Shown: positions 15,373 to 23,768, counted from the first letter of the stretch. The stretch: DNA of 33,309 nt from Moorena sp. SIO3I8 (GCF_010692325.1 NZ_JAAHHW010000077.1:1-33309); one strand, 5' to 3'. The notes: a model not told the origin generated them from the sequence alone. Numbers and translations are program-made.

Positions 15373-16911
15373 CTAGTTAACAATAGTTTTAAAAACATCT
15401 TCTCCATTGTAGCTCGCTACCAGCTGCATTTTTAAAGGACCAGCTGTGTAGGCAGTTTCTTGGGCAATAGCTTTGACATTAAGGGGTTGACTATACTGCT
15501 CCAGCTGCTCAATAAAGTTGGTTAGGGTGGTCAGCCGACCATCTCCGACTTGGATATCACCCAAAATCCCAGCGCGACGAGCACGGAACTCAGAGGCGGC
15601 CAACAACTGATCGAGCCGCTTGCGAATTTGCTCATTGGTCATAGTTGAGGGATTAGTCGAGATGGTAGCAAGCACATCACCCCCCTTAAAGACAACCTGA
15701 TTGAGGGCTGCATCTGCAAATACTTGTATTGGTTTTTCCCCCTCAACGTAGTTACCCGCTGAGAGAATTCGCACCACGTAGTCTCTACCATCTTTAATCT
15801 GCTGGATTAACTGATCTACTTGTGCTTGAGTAATTTGCACCAGTGGCTCTTGGGAATTACTGCTACTAGCACGGGTAATGTCTACGGCTGTCTTATTGGC
15901 TTGGCTCAACAGTTGATCAACGGCTTGATTTACAGCTGTTGGATCGACAATTCGTACTACTCCAGAGGTGAGTACCTGACCACGAAATAAAGCAACATTT
16001 CCCTGACGCAGTACTCGATAATTCTGATAGTACTGTTCTAGAATTGCTAGTTCCCGTTTTAAAAAAGCCAGTTGTTTTTCTTGTGATTCAAGTTGTTGAT
16101 TACGTTCAGCAAGTTGACTCTCCTTTTGTTTAAGTTGTTGTTCAAGTTCTTTAAGTTCTTGTTCGAGTTCTTTTAGGAAAGTTTCACGCTGAGCAATGAC
16201 TTGATCTCGTTCAGCAATTTTCTGGTCAAATTGTTTTATAGCTTGGTCTTTCTCAGCCAGCTCCTGCTCCCGATCCTGGATCGTTTGGTCTTGTTTGAGG
16301 ATAGCTTGGTCTCGCTCTTGGATAGCTTGGTCTCGCTCCAGCATTTCCTGATCCCGTTTCTTCACCAATTCTTTTAATTGAGTGATTTGGCTTTGGAGTT
16401 GGGTAATTTGTTCATTGAGTTGATTCCGCTGTTGGATTAGCAGCTGACGTTCCCTTAGGAGTGATTTAATTTCAGTACGCAGCACCCCAACCTGAGCAGA
16501 GACGTCTTTCAGTTGATTTTGAGCCTGTTGGAAATTTCGATTGGTTTCATCCAAACGCTTCTGAACCTCTATTTGCTCTGCTCTGGCGTCCTCTAACTGC
16601 CGCTCTACTCGATCTTTCTCATCCTCTAATTGGCTGACCTCCCGGCGAGCACTTCTAAGTTTTTTGAGGATATTATCAAGCTCAAAAATCCCATCCCGTA
16701 GAGACTCACTGGTGGCAAACAAAATCCCCAAGGTCGAGGCGGAAATTAAGCCACCGGTGATAATTGTTACTACCGTGGCAGTAGTACGGGGACGTAGATT
16801 AAATAAACTCAGCCGTGCTTTTCCTACTCGTGTACCCATGCGATCGCCTAAGGTAGCGAGTAACCCCCCCAACACCAAAATTGAGGCAATCAGGATATAA
16901 GCGCTGGTCAT
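15373..16911 (-). CDS. DUF3084 coiled-coil membrane protein (512 aa)
   Basis: A cyanobacterial family protein without known function. Two membrane spans near the N-terminus (about 3-21 and 45-65) are followed by a very long coiled coil (about 75-300) with repeated ERDQAI/EKDQAI-type heptads, then a globular C-terminal domain (about 305-512) including LRQGNVALFRGQVLTSGVVR and the FADAALNQVVFKGGDVLA stretch. The topology suggests an inner-membrane anchor holding a large rod and head on one side, a scaffold-like design. The start MTSAYILIA places TM1 immediately at the N-terminus, as usual in the family. No operon partner is adjacent. Confidence 0.9.
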   Translation of the reverse strand: MTSAYILIASILVLGGLLATLGDRMGTRVGKARLSLFNLRPRTTATVVTIITGGLISASTLGILFATSESLRDGIFELDNILKKLRSARREVSQLEDEKDRVERQLEDARAEQIEVQKRLDETNRNFQQAQNQLKDVSAQVGVLRTEIKSLLRERQLLIQQRNQLNEQITQLQSQITQLKELVKKRDQEMLERDQAIQERDQAILKQDQTIQDREQELAEKDQAIKQFDQKIAERDQVIAQRETFLKELEQELKELEQQLKQKESQLAERNQQLESQEKQLAFLKRELAILEQYYQNYRVLRQGNVALFRGQVLTSGVVRIVDPTAVNQAVDQLLSQANKTAVDITRASSSNSQEPLVQITQAQVDQLIQQIKDGRDYVVRILSAGNYVEGEKPIQVFADAALNQVVFKGGDVLATISTNPSTMTNEQIRKRLDQLLAASEFRARRAGILGDIQVGDGRLTTLTNFIEQLEQYSQPLNVKAIAQETAYTAGPLKMQLVASYNGEDVFKTIVN

Positions 16912-17636
16912 CTAAAGCCTCACGGGACAGTGGAAACTACTATTATTTATGTTATTTATGTTATTTATGTGGTTATTTATCTGGTGAAGGAAACGCGAGG
17001 AGGCGATTTTAACTGTTGTCAAAGTACTACAATAATAGTTATACAAAAAAAAACATTCGGTTGGCTGGGACTCCCAGTAGTGGGAGCTTCCACTGAAAAG
17101 ACAATCAATCGAAATTATTGATTGGCTACAGCCACGTAGTCTAGTTTTAGCCCCTACAAGCAAAGGCTTTAAGGCTAGTGAATTAAACCACATACTTAAC
17201 CTCAACCCCCACCACCGTGAGAGAGTAGCGGTAATTGGCACTGCCTGATGGACTGCAAGCTTATTGGTGTTACGGCAGGTTAAGTTGATGTGATTGTTTC
17301 GAGCAATGGCTAACATTTGTTAGTTAACTCCTCCGAAGAATCTGCGCCTATGGAAGAGCGCAGAGTTTCAATACTCCATTGTTGTCTATCCAGATACAGC
17401 CTATCTCATAGGTTTAGAGAATTATGTTTTTTTATGGTAAACGCTCCAAAAGATTTATCGACTTCCAGCACCAGCAGTAGGGCGTGGGGAGTAACCCATA
17501 GACTAACAAATTATCCCTAGTTTGTACAAAGGGCGCTCTAAACAATAGACCTGGGAGTTTTGAGTTCTAAAACTAAAAAAATGTGATTTTTATTTAAAAT
17601 TTTTGTTGAAAGAATTATTTCCTTGGGCTGTAACGC
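16912..17636. other. 725-bp gap without a confident gene
   Basis: Contains TTATTTATG-type 9-bp repeats (about 16944-16972), a perfect hairpin CTCCCA-GTAG-TGGGAG (17071-17086) and a possible gene fragment (17081-17248). Open frames of 134 aa on the minus strand (16912-17316) and 67 aa on the plus strand (17317-17520) have compositions unlike proteins and are not annotated. Confidence 0.6.
17081..17248 (+). pseudogene. Possible protein-coding remnant (~55 codons, no start)
   Basis: One plus-strand frame runs from a stop at 17078-17080 to TGA at 17246-17248 and reads like protein: IIDWLQPRSLVLAPTSKG, then a helix-like SELNHILNLNPHHRERVAVIG. It has no start codon near its beginning and ends without a recognisable C-terminus, so if real it is an internal fragment of a decayed gene. 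I do not recognise the family. Confidence 0.3.
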
Positions 17637-18251
17637 TTATATGCTACACTCTACAAGTCTTTGCATAAATGAAGTATACCACGCCTCACACCCTACCCGA
17701 GATAACCACACGATACCGGATACAGACCGATGATTACTCCAGATGAATGCCATACAGACGGGTAGGTGTCCCATCTGGGCATCTAGATTCCATTTGATTT
17801 TACTATAGGCTATCCACTCTCCCCTCACTCTCCAACCGATGCGTTCACCTAGCCTGACGCAGTCTCCTCCAGCCTCTTGATAAATGGATTGTTGAACACT
17901 AAGTCCAAAGTGTCCTTGGCTGTATCTTACCCAAAGCTGGTCAATGGTCAGCAGGTCAGCACAGGGAAATGTTTTGAGCGACTCTACATCTAGCCATTTT
18001 TCAGCTTCTCGACCTGCTGCTTCCAGGAGTACCCTGGCTGTCTCTAAGTCGGCTTCTTTCCACTTTCCTGCTGCTAGTACGTCTCGCAGTTTAGTGTAGT
18101 CTACTCCTTTTTCAGAACGCAGTTTGAGTTCAGGTTCATAGTGATGTCGTGTCATAGGTTTGCGCCATGGTGATGGGAGTTGATCAGCAAAGATACAGTA
18201 AAGATAAAGTTTTGGCTTGTCTGTCAGGTGTGGGGTACATCCATCAACCAT
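17637..18251 (-). CDS. Short GUN4-domain protein (204 aa)
   Basis: The centre (about 48-165) is a GUN4 domain: KGVDYTKLRDVLAAGKWKEA, then ADLETARVLL, LTIDQLWVRYSQGHFGLSVQ, LGERIGWRVRGEW and GHLPV. GUN4 proteins bind bilins and porphyrins, and the main one activates Mg-chelatase in chlorophyll synthesis; cyanobacteria also have many paralogues in which the domain is fused to kinases or other partners, and this looks like such a paralogue. The first ~32 residues and the last ~38 (about 167-204) do not look like the family. ATG at 18251 has AGGG seven bases upstream; Met33 (18153-18155) is an alternative. It may be a stand-alone remnant of a longer fusion. Confidence 0.8.
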   Translation of the reverse strand: MVDGCTPHLTDKPKLYLYCIFADQLPSPWRKPMTRHHYEPELKLRSEKGVDYTKLRDVLAAGKWKEADLETARVLLEAAGREAEKWLDVESLKTFPCADLLTIDQLWVRYSQGHFGLSVQQSIYQEAGGDCVRLGERIGWRVRGEWIAYSKIKWNLDAQMGHLPVCMAFIWSNHRSVSGIVWLSRVGCEAWYTSFMQRLVECSI

Positions 18252-18451
18252 AGCATTGCCCTAATAGTCAACTACCAGACACTGACCGCAAAGCCATACA
18301 GCAATAATCGAGAAATTCTAGGTATTAGGCTAATCGTATTAGGTATGAGCTACAACAGGGGCACTTGAGCACCTCCGTCCTAAGAGAGCTAGACAACTTT
18401 CAACAGAACCCTCCCTAGAGTCTAAACCCTAGAGCCTAAACCCTAAATTCT

Positions 18452-18545
18452 GTTCGCGAAGGGTGACCGCAGGTCAAACAGGTATCTAAGAGACAAAATA
18501 TGTAACAAAATGCGTTCCCGTAGCGTGGCCTACGGCCAATCGCAT
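18452..18545. repeat. Two dispersed palindromic repeat copies
   Basis: GTTCGCGAAGGGTGACC followed by GCAGGTCAAAC (18452-18479) and GCGTTCCCGTAGCGTGGCC followed by TACGGCCAATCGCAT (18512-18545). The second is the fullest copy of the family in this window and is itself palindromic around GGCCTACGGCC. The gap 18252-18883 holds no gene beyond these elements. Confidence 0.7.
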
Positions 18546-18625
18546 CTTTACAGATGTTCCTAGTCGTGCTTCAATGTATAGCCTGTGGTTATGGATTTTA
18601 ACAGGAAACCCGCAAAAAAAGGCTT

Positions 18626-18687
18626 AGGGGTAACACCCCTCATTCAAATTAACTACCAGTATCGGAAAATTACTGGTAGTCTAATTT
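18626..18687. other. Tandem hairpins upstream of fraC
   Basis: AGGGGT-AAC-ACCCCT (18626-18640) is followed by a long stem: AAATTAACTACCAGTA (18646-18661) pairs with TACTGGTAGT-c-TAATTT (18671-18687) with one bulged base and a 9-nt loop. The 16-bp stem is among the most stable in the window. It may end transcription in one direction or act as a recombination/repeat element. Confidence 0.5.
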
Positions 18688-18735
18688 AATGAACATTAGA
18701 CCTGCTCCCATTTAGTTGCTCCATTTCTGTTGAAG

Positions 18736-18795
18736 GTTGACACACAATAATCAACTGTAAAGTGTCAACATAAGGTGTCAACATAAGGTGTCAAC
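18736..18795. promoter_or_regulatory. Iterated GTGTCAAC motifs upstream of fraC
   Basis: GTGTCAAC occurs at 18762-18769, 18775-18782 and 18788-18795, a constant 13-bp period, and its exact inverse GTTGACAC lies at 18736-18743. The block ends 88 bp before the fraC start. The layout resembles an iterated operator but could also be a short tandem repeat with chance symmetry. Confidence 0.4.
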
Positions 18796-18883
18796 AAAAC
18801 CAAGTTTCACCGAATCGTGCAGGTAAAATGTGGCTCAAACGGGTTTTTAATGCAAATTATTACGTTGGAGCAAACCGAAAATT

Positions 18884-19444
18884 ATGGCACCTGTATGGCC
18901 TCTACAGACGGTCGTGTTTCAAACTCTCTTCCTGCTGGTGGTAATTGCGGTGGAAGGGATAGTCCTGCAACGAGGGCTAAAACTCAACCGCAAAACCAGC
19001 ATGCAGCAAGCTACATCGATTAATCTACTTTCCACTATTGTAGGTTGGTGGTGTTTTTTTGCCCTTCACGACCAACTCCCTACGGAATTTCAAGGCCAGA
19101 TGATTAGTTATATCTTTTTCGATCACTTTTCAGAGGATAAGCCTGACAATTTTTATACTCTTATCGCTATGAGTGTGATCACAATTTTCTTTCTTTCCTT
19201 TATTATTAAGCTGGCAGGGCTGAGGTTACTCAAAATCTTTTTAGAACTAGCTGAAGATCAGGCAACTGCTTCCACATCAGCTTCCGACGAGGAAAAGTCA
19301 TTATCCTTGAGGCGCTCTGGTAAGAGAGGATCGGGTGGGGAAAATCGAGCTATGGTCGTCCTCATTGCTAATTCCTGTAGCTATAGCGCTATTTTACTGC
19401 TTTTGTTTCTGCGTTTCCTTTATGTCAACCCCATTAGTGGATAA
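18884..19444 (+). CDS. fraC: Filament integrity protein FraC
   Basis: An integral membrane protein of 186 aa with about four spans (9-28, 44-61, 91-110, 157-180) and a polar, serine-rich cytoplasmic-type loop (124-155). The opening APVWPLQTVVFQTLF and SYIFFDHFSEDKPDNFYTL resemble FraC of filamentous cyanobacteria. In Anabaena FraC sits at the septa between cells and, with FraD, is required for long filaments and for molecular exchange through septal junctions. Eight bases separate its stop from the next gene, so the two are co-transcribed. GGAG lies 13 bases before the ATG, longer than ideal. Confidence 0.85.
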   Translation: MAPVWPLQTVVFQTLFLLVVIAVEGIVLQRGLKLNRKTSMQQATSINLLSTIVGWWCFFALHDQLPTEFQGQMISYIFFDHFSEDKPDNFYTLIAMSVITIFFLSFIIKLAGLRLLKIFLELAEDQATASTSASDEEKSLSLRRSGKRGSGGENRAMVVLIANSCSYSAILLLLFLRFLYVNPISG

Positions 19445-19452
19445 CTAGCGTC

Positions 19453-20553
19453 GTGAAATTTTTCACATCCCTATTCGAATTTGTCATTGGCTTAGCGGTG
19501 GTAGACTCGCTGGTAAAGGTACTGAAACCTCCCAAGGCATTTTCCTGGCAGGCTCTAATGTGGCTAACTGTTTTTTCCTATGTAATGGCAGGGTTAGCCA
19601 CGGGATTTGTACAACGGCTGATAGCAAGCTGTGGTGGTATTTTCTTTATTTTATTTGTCTACTGGGTAACGGCAGCGGCGGCTAAGCTAAGAATTGCCAA
19701 GAAGAACAAAGACGCCAAGACAGGCTTGCCCCTGGGTCCCTGGATTACTGGCGCACTAACTAGTATTTACCTATTCGGCATCAATTTAAACGTTGGAGAA
19801 TACCAGCTCGTAATTGACGGTATCAGTACCTATTTATTGGGCATCGACTCCAAAGACGTATCACCCTTGACGTTCATTAGTTGGCCATTGATATCAGCCG
19901 TAATTGCGGCTTTACCTTATATTTTAGCAGTAAGATTGAAGGTAAAAAAACCGTCTCCAGCAGAACGTCAATATCTAGTTATCTTATTCGGTAGCCAGCT
20001 CCTGATTAGCTGCTGGATACAGTTTTATTTCGTGATTCAAAACTGGCTAGTGCAATATCCTAGCTTACTGAGCGATGATTTTATCCATAGTTCCTTTGTC
20101 TGGAAATTGCCCTCTGCCCAAGTCACTATGGTATCTAGAGGTGTATCGATCTTAGAGGGGATGGAAGTTCAATTGAAAGAAGAGTTGAATGAAAAATCTT
20201 GGTCAGAGGTTGAGAAATCCCTGCTTAAAGTAAATCATAAAAAGTTGCTGAAGGGAATTGAATATCAAGCCAAGCAAAGCTCACCGGTTGCTGAAGATCC
20301 TCTATGGAAAGTGACCTATAAATTTTCATCCAGGAAGTCTGGGTCTGACTATAACTTAGACTTGCAGGCCAATTGGAACGGCCCCCGTTCAAACCCTGAC
20401 ACCAAACCTGACTCTTATTCCTTCACCAAGTCTTGTCGCATTAAGCAGGTAGATGGGCGATCAGGGTTAGGTTCTAAACCAATTGGTAATGTGGAATGCC
20501 AAGCCTCTAGGACAGGAGAAATTGAGGTGTTCGCTGACCAAGGTAAACAGTAA
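19453..20553 (+). CDS. fraD: Septal junction protein FraD
   Basis: A 366-aa membrane protein with about five to six hydrophobic spans in the first 196 residues (roughly 34-52, 57-77, 97-113, 141-161, 172-196 and a weaker one at 6-24), followed by a soluble C-terminal domain (about 200-366) beginning with a helical, coiled-coil-prone stretch (about 229-275). This is the architecture of Anabaena FraD, a component of the septal junction plug whose C-terminal domain faces the periplasm. It starts with GTG, eight bases after fraC. In Anabaena fraE, an ABC permease gene, follows; here a helicase gene follows instead. The pair indicates a filamentous organism with cell-cell junctions. Confidence 0.85.
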   Translation: MKFFTSLFEFVIGLAVVDSLVKVLKPPKAFSWQALMWLTVFSYVMAGLATGFVQRLIASCGGIFFILFVYWVTAAAAKLRIAKKNKDAKTGLPLGPWITGALTSIYLFGINLNVGEYQLVIDGISTYLLGIDSKDVSPLTFISWPLISAVIAALPYILAVRLKVKKPSPAERQYLVILFGSQLLISCWIQFYFVIQNWLVQYPSLLSDDFIHSSFVWKLPSAQVTMVSRGVSILEGMEVQLKEELNEKSWSEVEKSLLKVNHKKLLKGIEYQAKQSSPVAEDPLWKVTYKFSSRKSGSDYNLDLQANWNGPRSNPDTKPDSYSFTKSCRIKQVDGRSGLGSKPIGNVECQASRTGEIEVFADQGKQ

Positions 20554-20592
20554 AAAGTAAAATTCAAAAGACTTGCTTGGATCCAGTAAACT

Positions 20593-20836
20593 AGAAAATA
20601 GCAACTAGAAAATAGCAACTAGGAAATCTAGGATTTATAAATAGGACACGAACAATATTGCTGATTTTTAATAACACCAAAAAATCTTCCAATCTCTTTC
20701 CTACTGCTCCCTACTCCCTGCTCCCTGCTCCCTTTTTAATTTAATCCTATGTTCACAACTAAAATAAAAATGCTATAGCAAATACTAAATACCAATTACC
20801 AATTACCAATTATTAAATACCAAATGACCAATGACC
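20593..20836. repeat. Mixed short tandem repeats between fraD and the helicase gene
   Basis: TAGAAAATAGCAAC repeats (about 20593-20625), CTGCTCC/CTACTCC 7-mers (20705-20734) and ACCAATT/GACCAAT 7-mers (about 20790-20836). The last array runs up to the first possible start of the helicase gene, so that gene's start lies within or just after repeat DNA. Confidence 0.8.
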
Positions 20837-20837
20837 A

Positions 20838-22346
20838 ATGAGGAAGAACAAATTCCCATTCATGGTATCAGTGGACTGGGAAAGTGTAGCAGCACGAGGA
20901 TACTATCAGCCCTCCCGTAACATCAAAGTAGCTGAATCGGGGGGAGCTTACCAATTACCGCTCTCCTTTGAGACTCACTCACCCAAGGGATGCCCTAGGA
21001 TACCACCAGATATTCAGTTGCGGCAGTATCAGCGGCAAGCGGTGGCCAATTGGTTTGCCCATCGGGGACGAGGAACCCTGAAAATGGCAACGGGTAGTGG
21101 TAAAACGATTACTGCTTTAGCGATCGCAACGGAACTGTATCAAAAAATCGGCTTACAGGTGTTGCTGGTGGTTTGCCCTTACCGCCACTTGGTTACTCAG
21201 TGGGCAAGAGAATGCGAACACTTTAATCTCGAACCGATCTTAGCCTTCGAGAGTGTCTACAGTTGGCAGAGTCAACTGTCTGCCCAGCTATACAACCTCC
21301 AGGTTGGGAAACAATCGTTTATTACCATAATCACTACCAATTCTACCCTGATTAAGGATGGTTTCCAGTCTCAGCTGAAGTATTTTCCTGATAAAACCCT
21401 GATAGTGGGAGATGAAGCCCATAATTTGGGGACTACCCGCATCGAAAAGAGTTTACCCCGTAACATTGGACTGCGCCTTGCTCTGTCAGCTACACCGGAA
21501 CGGTATTTTGATGAAGCTGGCACAGAAGCGTTGTTTGACTATTTTGGTTCAGTATTACAACCAGAACTGACCTTAGCCGATGCGATTCACCAAGGAGCGC
21601 TAGTGCGTTACCTATACTATCCGGTGTTCGTGGAATTAACAGAGGCGGAAAATATTGCCTATGCTAGATTAACTCAACGGATTGGTTGGGCATTAGGGGA
21701 AGCAGACGATATAGAAAATGACACTACTTTAACATCGTTATTGATGCAACGAGCTCGGTTAGTTGGGGCGGCTGCTAACAAGTTAAGGGCGTTGCAGCGG
21801 TTAATGGCTAAGCGTCTCAACACCTACCATACCTTGTTTTATTGTGGGGATGGTTCCGTAGATGGGCAAGTGAGTAATGAAAGCAACCGTCAGTTAGCAG
21901 CAGTAACCCAGTTATTAGGTTCTCAACTGGGCTATCGGGTCAACACCTACACTGCTCAGACACCGTTGGCAGAACGGGAGGAATTACGTCGTCAATTTGA
22001 GCGGGGGGAGTTGCAGGGGTTAGTAGCAATTCGATGTTTGGATGAAGGGGTGGATATTCCATCCATTGAAACGGCGGTAATTCTGGCAAGTAGTAGCAAT
22101 CCCCGGCAATTTATTCAGCGGCGAGGGCGAGTGTTGCGACCGCACCCAGGTAAGGAACGGGCAACGTTATTTGACATGATTGTTTTGCCCCCAGATTTAG
22201 GACGAGAAACTTGGGAAGTGGAACGGAGTTTGTTGAAAAAGGAATTGAAGCGATTTTTGGAGTTTGCTGAGTTGGCCGATAATGCTGGGGAGGCCAGGGT
22301 AAAATTGCTGGAAATTCAGCAGCGCTATGGAGTGCCAGATTGCTAA
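20838..22346 (+). CDS. Superfamily 2 DEAD/DEAH-box helicase (SSL2/XPB-like, restriction-type)
   Basis: A 502-aa ATP-dependent nucleic acid translocase. A Q-like motif LRQYQRQAVANWF (61-73) precedes Walker A ATGSGKT (84-90), the Walker B box DEAH (192-195), SAT (217-219), motif V CLDEGVDIP (400-408) and motif VI QRRGRVLR (427-434). Both RecA-like domains are complete; there is no nuclease domain. Length and motifs resemble helicases annotated in cyanobacteria as DNA-phosphorothioation-system restriction enzymes, but no dnd genes are in the window, so that link is only a suggestion; a repair role is equally possible. The first ATG (20838) lies in a repeat; Met9 (20862), followed by VSVDWES, is a possible true start. 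Confidence 0.85.
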   Translation: MRKNKFPFMVSVDWESVAARGYYQPSRNIKVAESGGAYQLPLSFETHSPKGCPRIPPDIQLRQYQRQAVANWFAHRGRGTLKMATGSGKTITALAIATELYQKIGLQVLLVVCPYRHLVTQWARECEHFNLEPILAFESVYSWQSQLSAQLYNLQVGKQSFITIITTNSTLIKDGFQSQLKYFPDKTLIVGDEAHNLGTTRIEKSLPRNIGLRLALSATPERYFDEAGTEALFDYFGSVLQPELTLADAIHQGALVRYLYYPVFVELTEAENIAYARLTQRIGWALGEADDIENDTTLTSLLMQRARLVGAAANKLRALQRLMAKRLNTYHTLFYCGDGSVDGQVSNESNRQLAAVTQLLGSQLGYRVNTYTAQTPLAEREELRRQFERGELQGLVAIRCLDEGVDIPSIETAVILASSSNPRQFIQRRGRVLRPHPGKERATLFDMIVLPPDLGRETWEVERSLLKKELKRFLEFAELADNAGEARVKLLEIQQRYGVPDC

Positions 22347-22415
22347 TTCCCAAGAAAGCGATTTTTCTAAGAGACCAGTTTTTCTGGCCTCCCATGATTT
22401 TTGATCAAAAAAAGC

Positions 22416-22504
22416 GATGCAGCGCGGTCTTGGGGAGCCAGTGCGGTCTTGGGGGTTCCCCCCATGAGCAACTGGCGTGGTTTCCCCCATGACCGCGCTG
22501 CATC
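22416..22504. repeat. 89-bp inverted repeat with perfect 14-bp arms
   Basis: GATGCAGCGCGGTC (22416-22429) is the exact reverse complement of GACCGCGCTGCATC (22491-22504). The interior has GGGGGTTCCCCC-type and TTxCCCCCATGA repeats. Similar GATGCAGCGCGGTC elements recur, from memory, in Moorena genomes. It lies between the helicase gene and the 3' end of the rubredoxin gene, so it could also terminate both transcripts. Confidence 0.7.
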
Positions 22505-22547
22505 AAGACACGGTGGCAGTGTCACCGATTACGACAATAAACGATTG

Positions 22548-22709
22548 TCAATCTTCCGGTTCAAAATCTTCCTTACTCACCCCACAGGTCGGACATACCC
22601 AGTCATCTGGAATATCTTCAAAGGGTGTTCCCGGTGCAATGCCACTATCTGGATCCCCTACCTCTGGGTCATATACATAGCCGCAAACGGTACAGACATA
22701 TTTCTTCAT
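22548..22709 (-). CDS. Rubredoxin (53 aa)
   Basis: A small iron protein that carries single electrons on one Fe held by four cysteines. The 53-residue frame shows the full rubredoxin pattern: [20 protein letters not shown], with Cys6-x-x-Cys9, and [10 protein letters not shown], with Cys39-x-x-Cys42. PGTPFEDIP in the middle is the classic rubredoxin loop. It lacks the membrane tail of the longer cyanobacterial RubA needed for photosystem assembly, so it is the soluble type; likely partners are flavodiiron proteins, rubrerythrin or other redox enzymes, none of which is adjacent. AGGT lies eight bases before the ATG. The gene is easily missed because of its length. Confidence 0.95.
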   Translation of the reverse strand: MKKYVCTVCGYVYDPEVGDPDSGIAPGTPFEDIPDDWVCPTCGVSKEDFEPED

Positions 22710-22805
22710 GGATATTGACCTAAATTAGTGTTCTTCTCTCATCAGTCTGATCATATCGTGTGCCGTTGTTTCGGTAGTGTTCTTTGTTATTGTTTTTTTA
22801 TATAA

Positions 22806-23750
22806 TTAATTCCATGACTCCCATGGAACTGAGCGACCAAGCAGTTCTTCCAATGCTGTAACTTCCTGTTTATAATACTTAGTAAGAGCATTTTTGATAG
22901 CTGGTGAAATCGACACTTTTTCCTGAGGCTGCACGTTAAGGCGTAAATAGATCGGATCGAGCGACCGTCGAATTTTCCTTAAAACTTTGTGAATGGGTTT
23001 GTCTTGTGTATATTGACGCATCGACTTTAAAAACTGCTCATAATTCCGGTGAAACCACCAATTTTTTACTGCCTTGCTGGGATTATATACTTTAAAGAGA
23101 TAATCCCCATAGAAGCTGGGATCAATTCCTGCAAATCCACAGATTTTTTCAAGCACAGATTTGGGATTACGGGATAATTCTTCATAAAAATCTACATAAA
23201 TTCTATCGGAGCCGAATAAGTCAAAGTAAGGCTTTAAGTAGAAAGAATAACGTCCTTGCTCAAGGGAACGCATATAGGTATAGGTATTTTCGTGATAAAA
23301 ATTATCATTAATTAATTGCTGGTTAACATAGTTATCAAAGCTGATATCTTGAGGAATATACTCTTTCTGTTTAGCAAACTTATACCAAGAAATTAAGCGA
23401 TAAACCGGTTCCCTTAGGATAAATATAAGTTTTACATTTGGTAGAGATAGTTTGATTTTATGGGGTGTCCCTGATGAGTAAAGATAGTCTGGTGTTGCCT
23501 CCATCCGAATTTTTTCGCAATGGTAACACTGAGCATAACGGAAAATATCATCATATTTTTCTAGACCATCTTCATATCGATAGTTGGAAGCTTCCGGATA
23601 ATCTTTATCCAAAAAGAAGCGAATTTCTTTGAGGTTAGAGGTACAAACTTGAGGATGATCAGCTAGGTAATAAAATAGTGATGTTGTTGCCGCTTTTGTC
23701 GTGCCTCCAATAATCAAGTAAGCGTGCTGTTTAATACTTGAACTATTCAT
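22806..23750 (-). CDS. PAPS-dependent sulfotransferase family protein
   Basis: Expected to transfer sulfate from PAPS to a hydroxyl or amine acceptor. The 314-aa protein has the 5'-phosphosulfate loop GGTTKAATTSL (15-25) with K19 and the 3'-phosphate-binding segment LREPVYRLISWY (112-123) with R113 and S121. The rest is rich in aromatic and basic residues as in carbohydrate sulfotransferases (heparan N-deacetylase/sulfotransferase-like). It lies 18 bases downstream of a polysaccharide flippase gene, so the likely acceptor is a cell-surface or exported polysaccharide; cyanobacterial sheaths are often sulfated. Sulfation of a lipid or natural product cannot be excluded. Confidence 0.88.
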   Translation of the reverse strand: MNSSSIKQHAYLIIGGTTKAATTSLFYYLADHPQVCTSNLKEIRFFLDKDYPEASNYRYEDGLEKYDDIFRYAQCYHCEKIRMEATPDYLYSSGTPHKIKLSLPNVKLIFILREPVYRLISWYKFAKQKEYIPQDISFDNYVNQQLINDNFYHENTYTYMRSLEQGRYSFYLKPYFDLFGSDRIYVDFYEELSRNPKSVLEKICGFAGIDPSFYGDYLFKVYNPSKAVKNWWFHRNYEQFLKSMRQYTQDKPIHKVLRKIRRSLDPIYLRLNVQPQEKVSISPAIKNALTKYYKQEVTALEELLGRSVPWESWN

Positions 23751-23768
23751 AGAGTTTATTAACCCTGA

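Noticed and set aside
16912-17316. 134-aa minus-strand frame upstream of the DUF3084 gene
   Set aside because: Composition is unlike a protein (N/I runs from TTATTTATG repeats), and the opposite strand reads better in part of it.
17317-17520. 67-aa plus-strand frame
   Set aside because: No motif, no start signals, serine-rich random composition.
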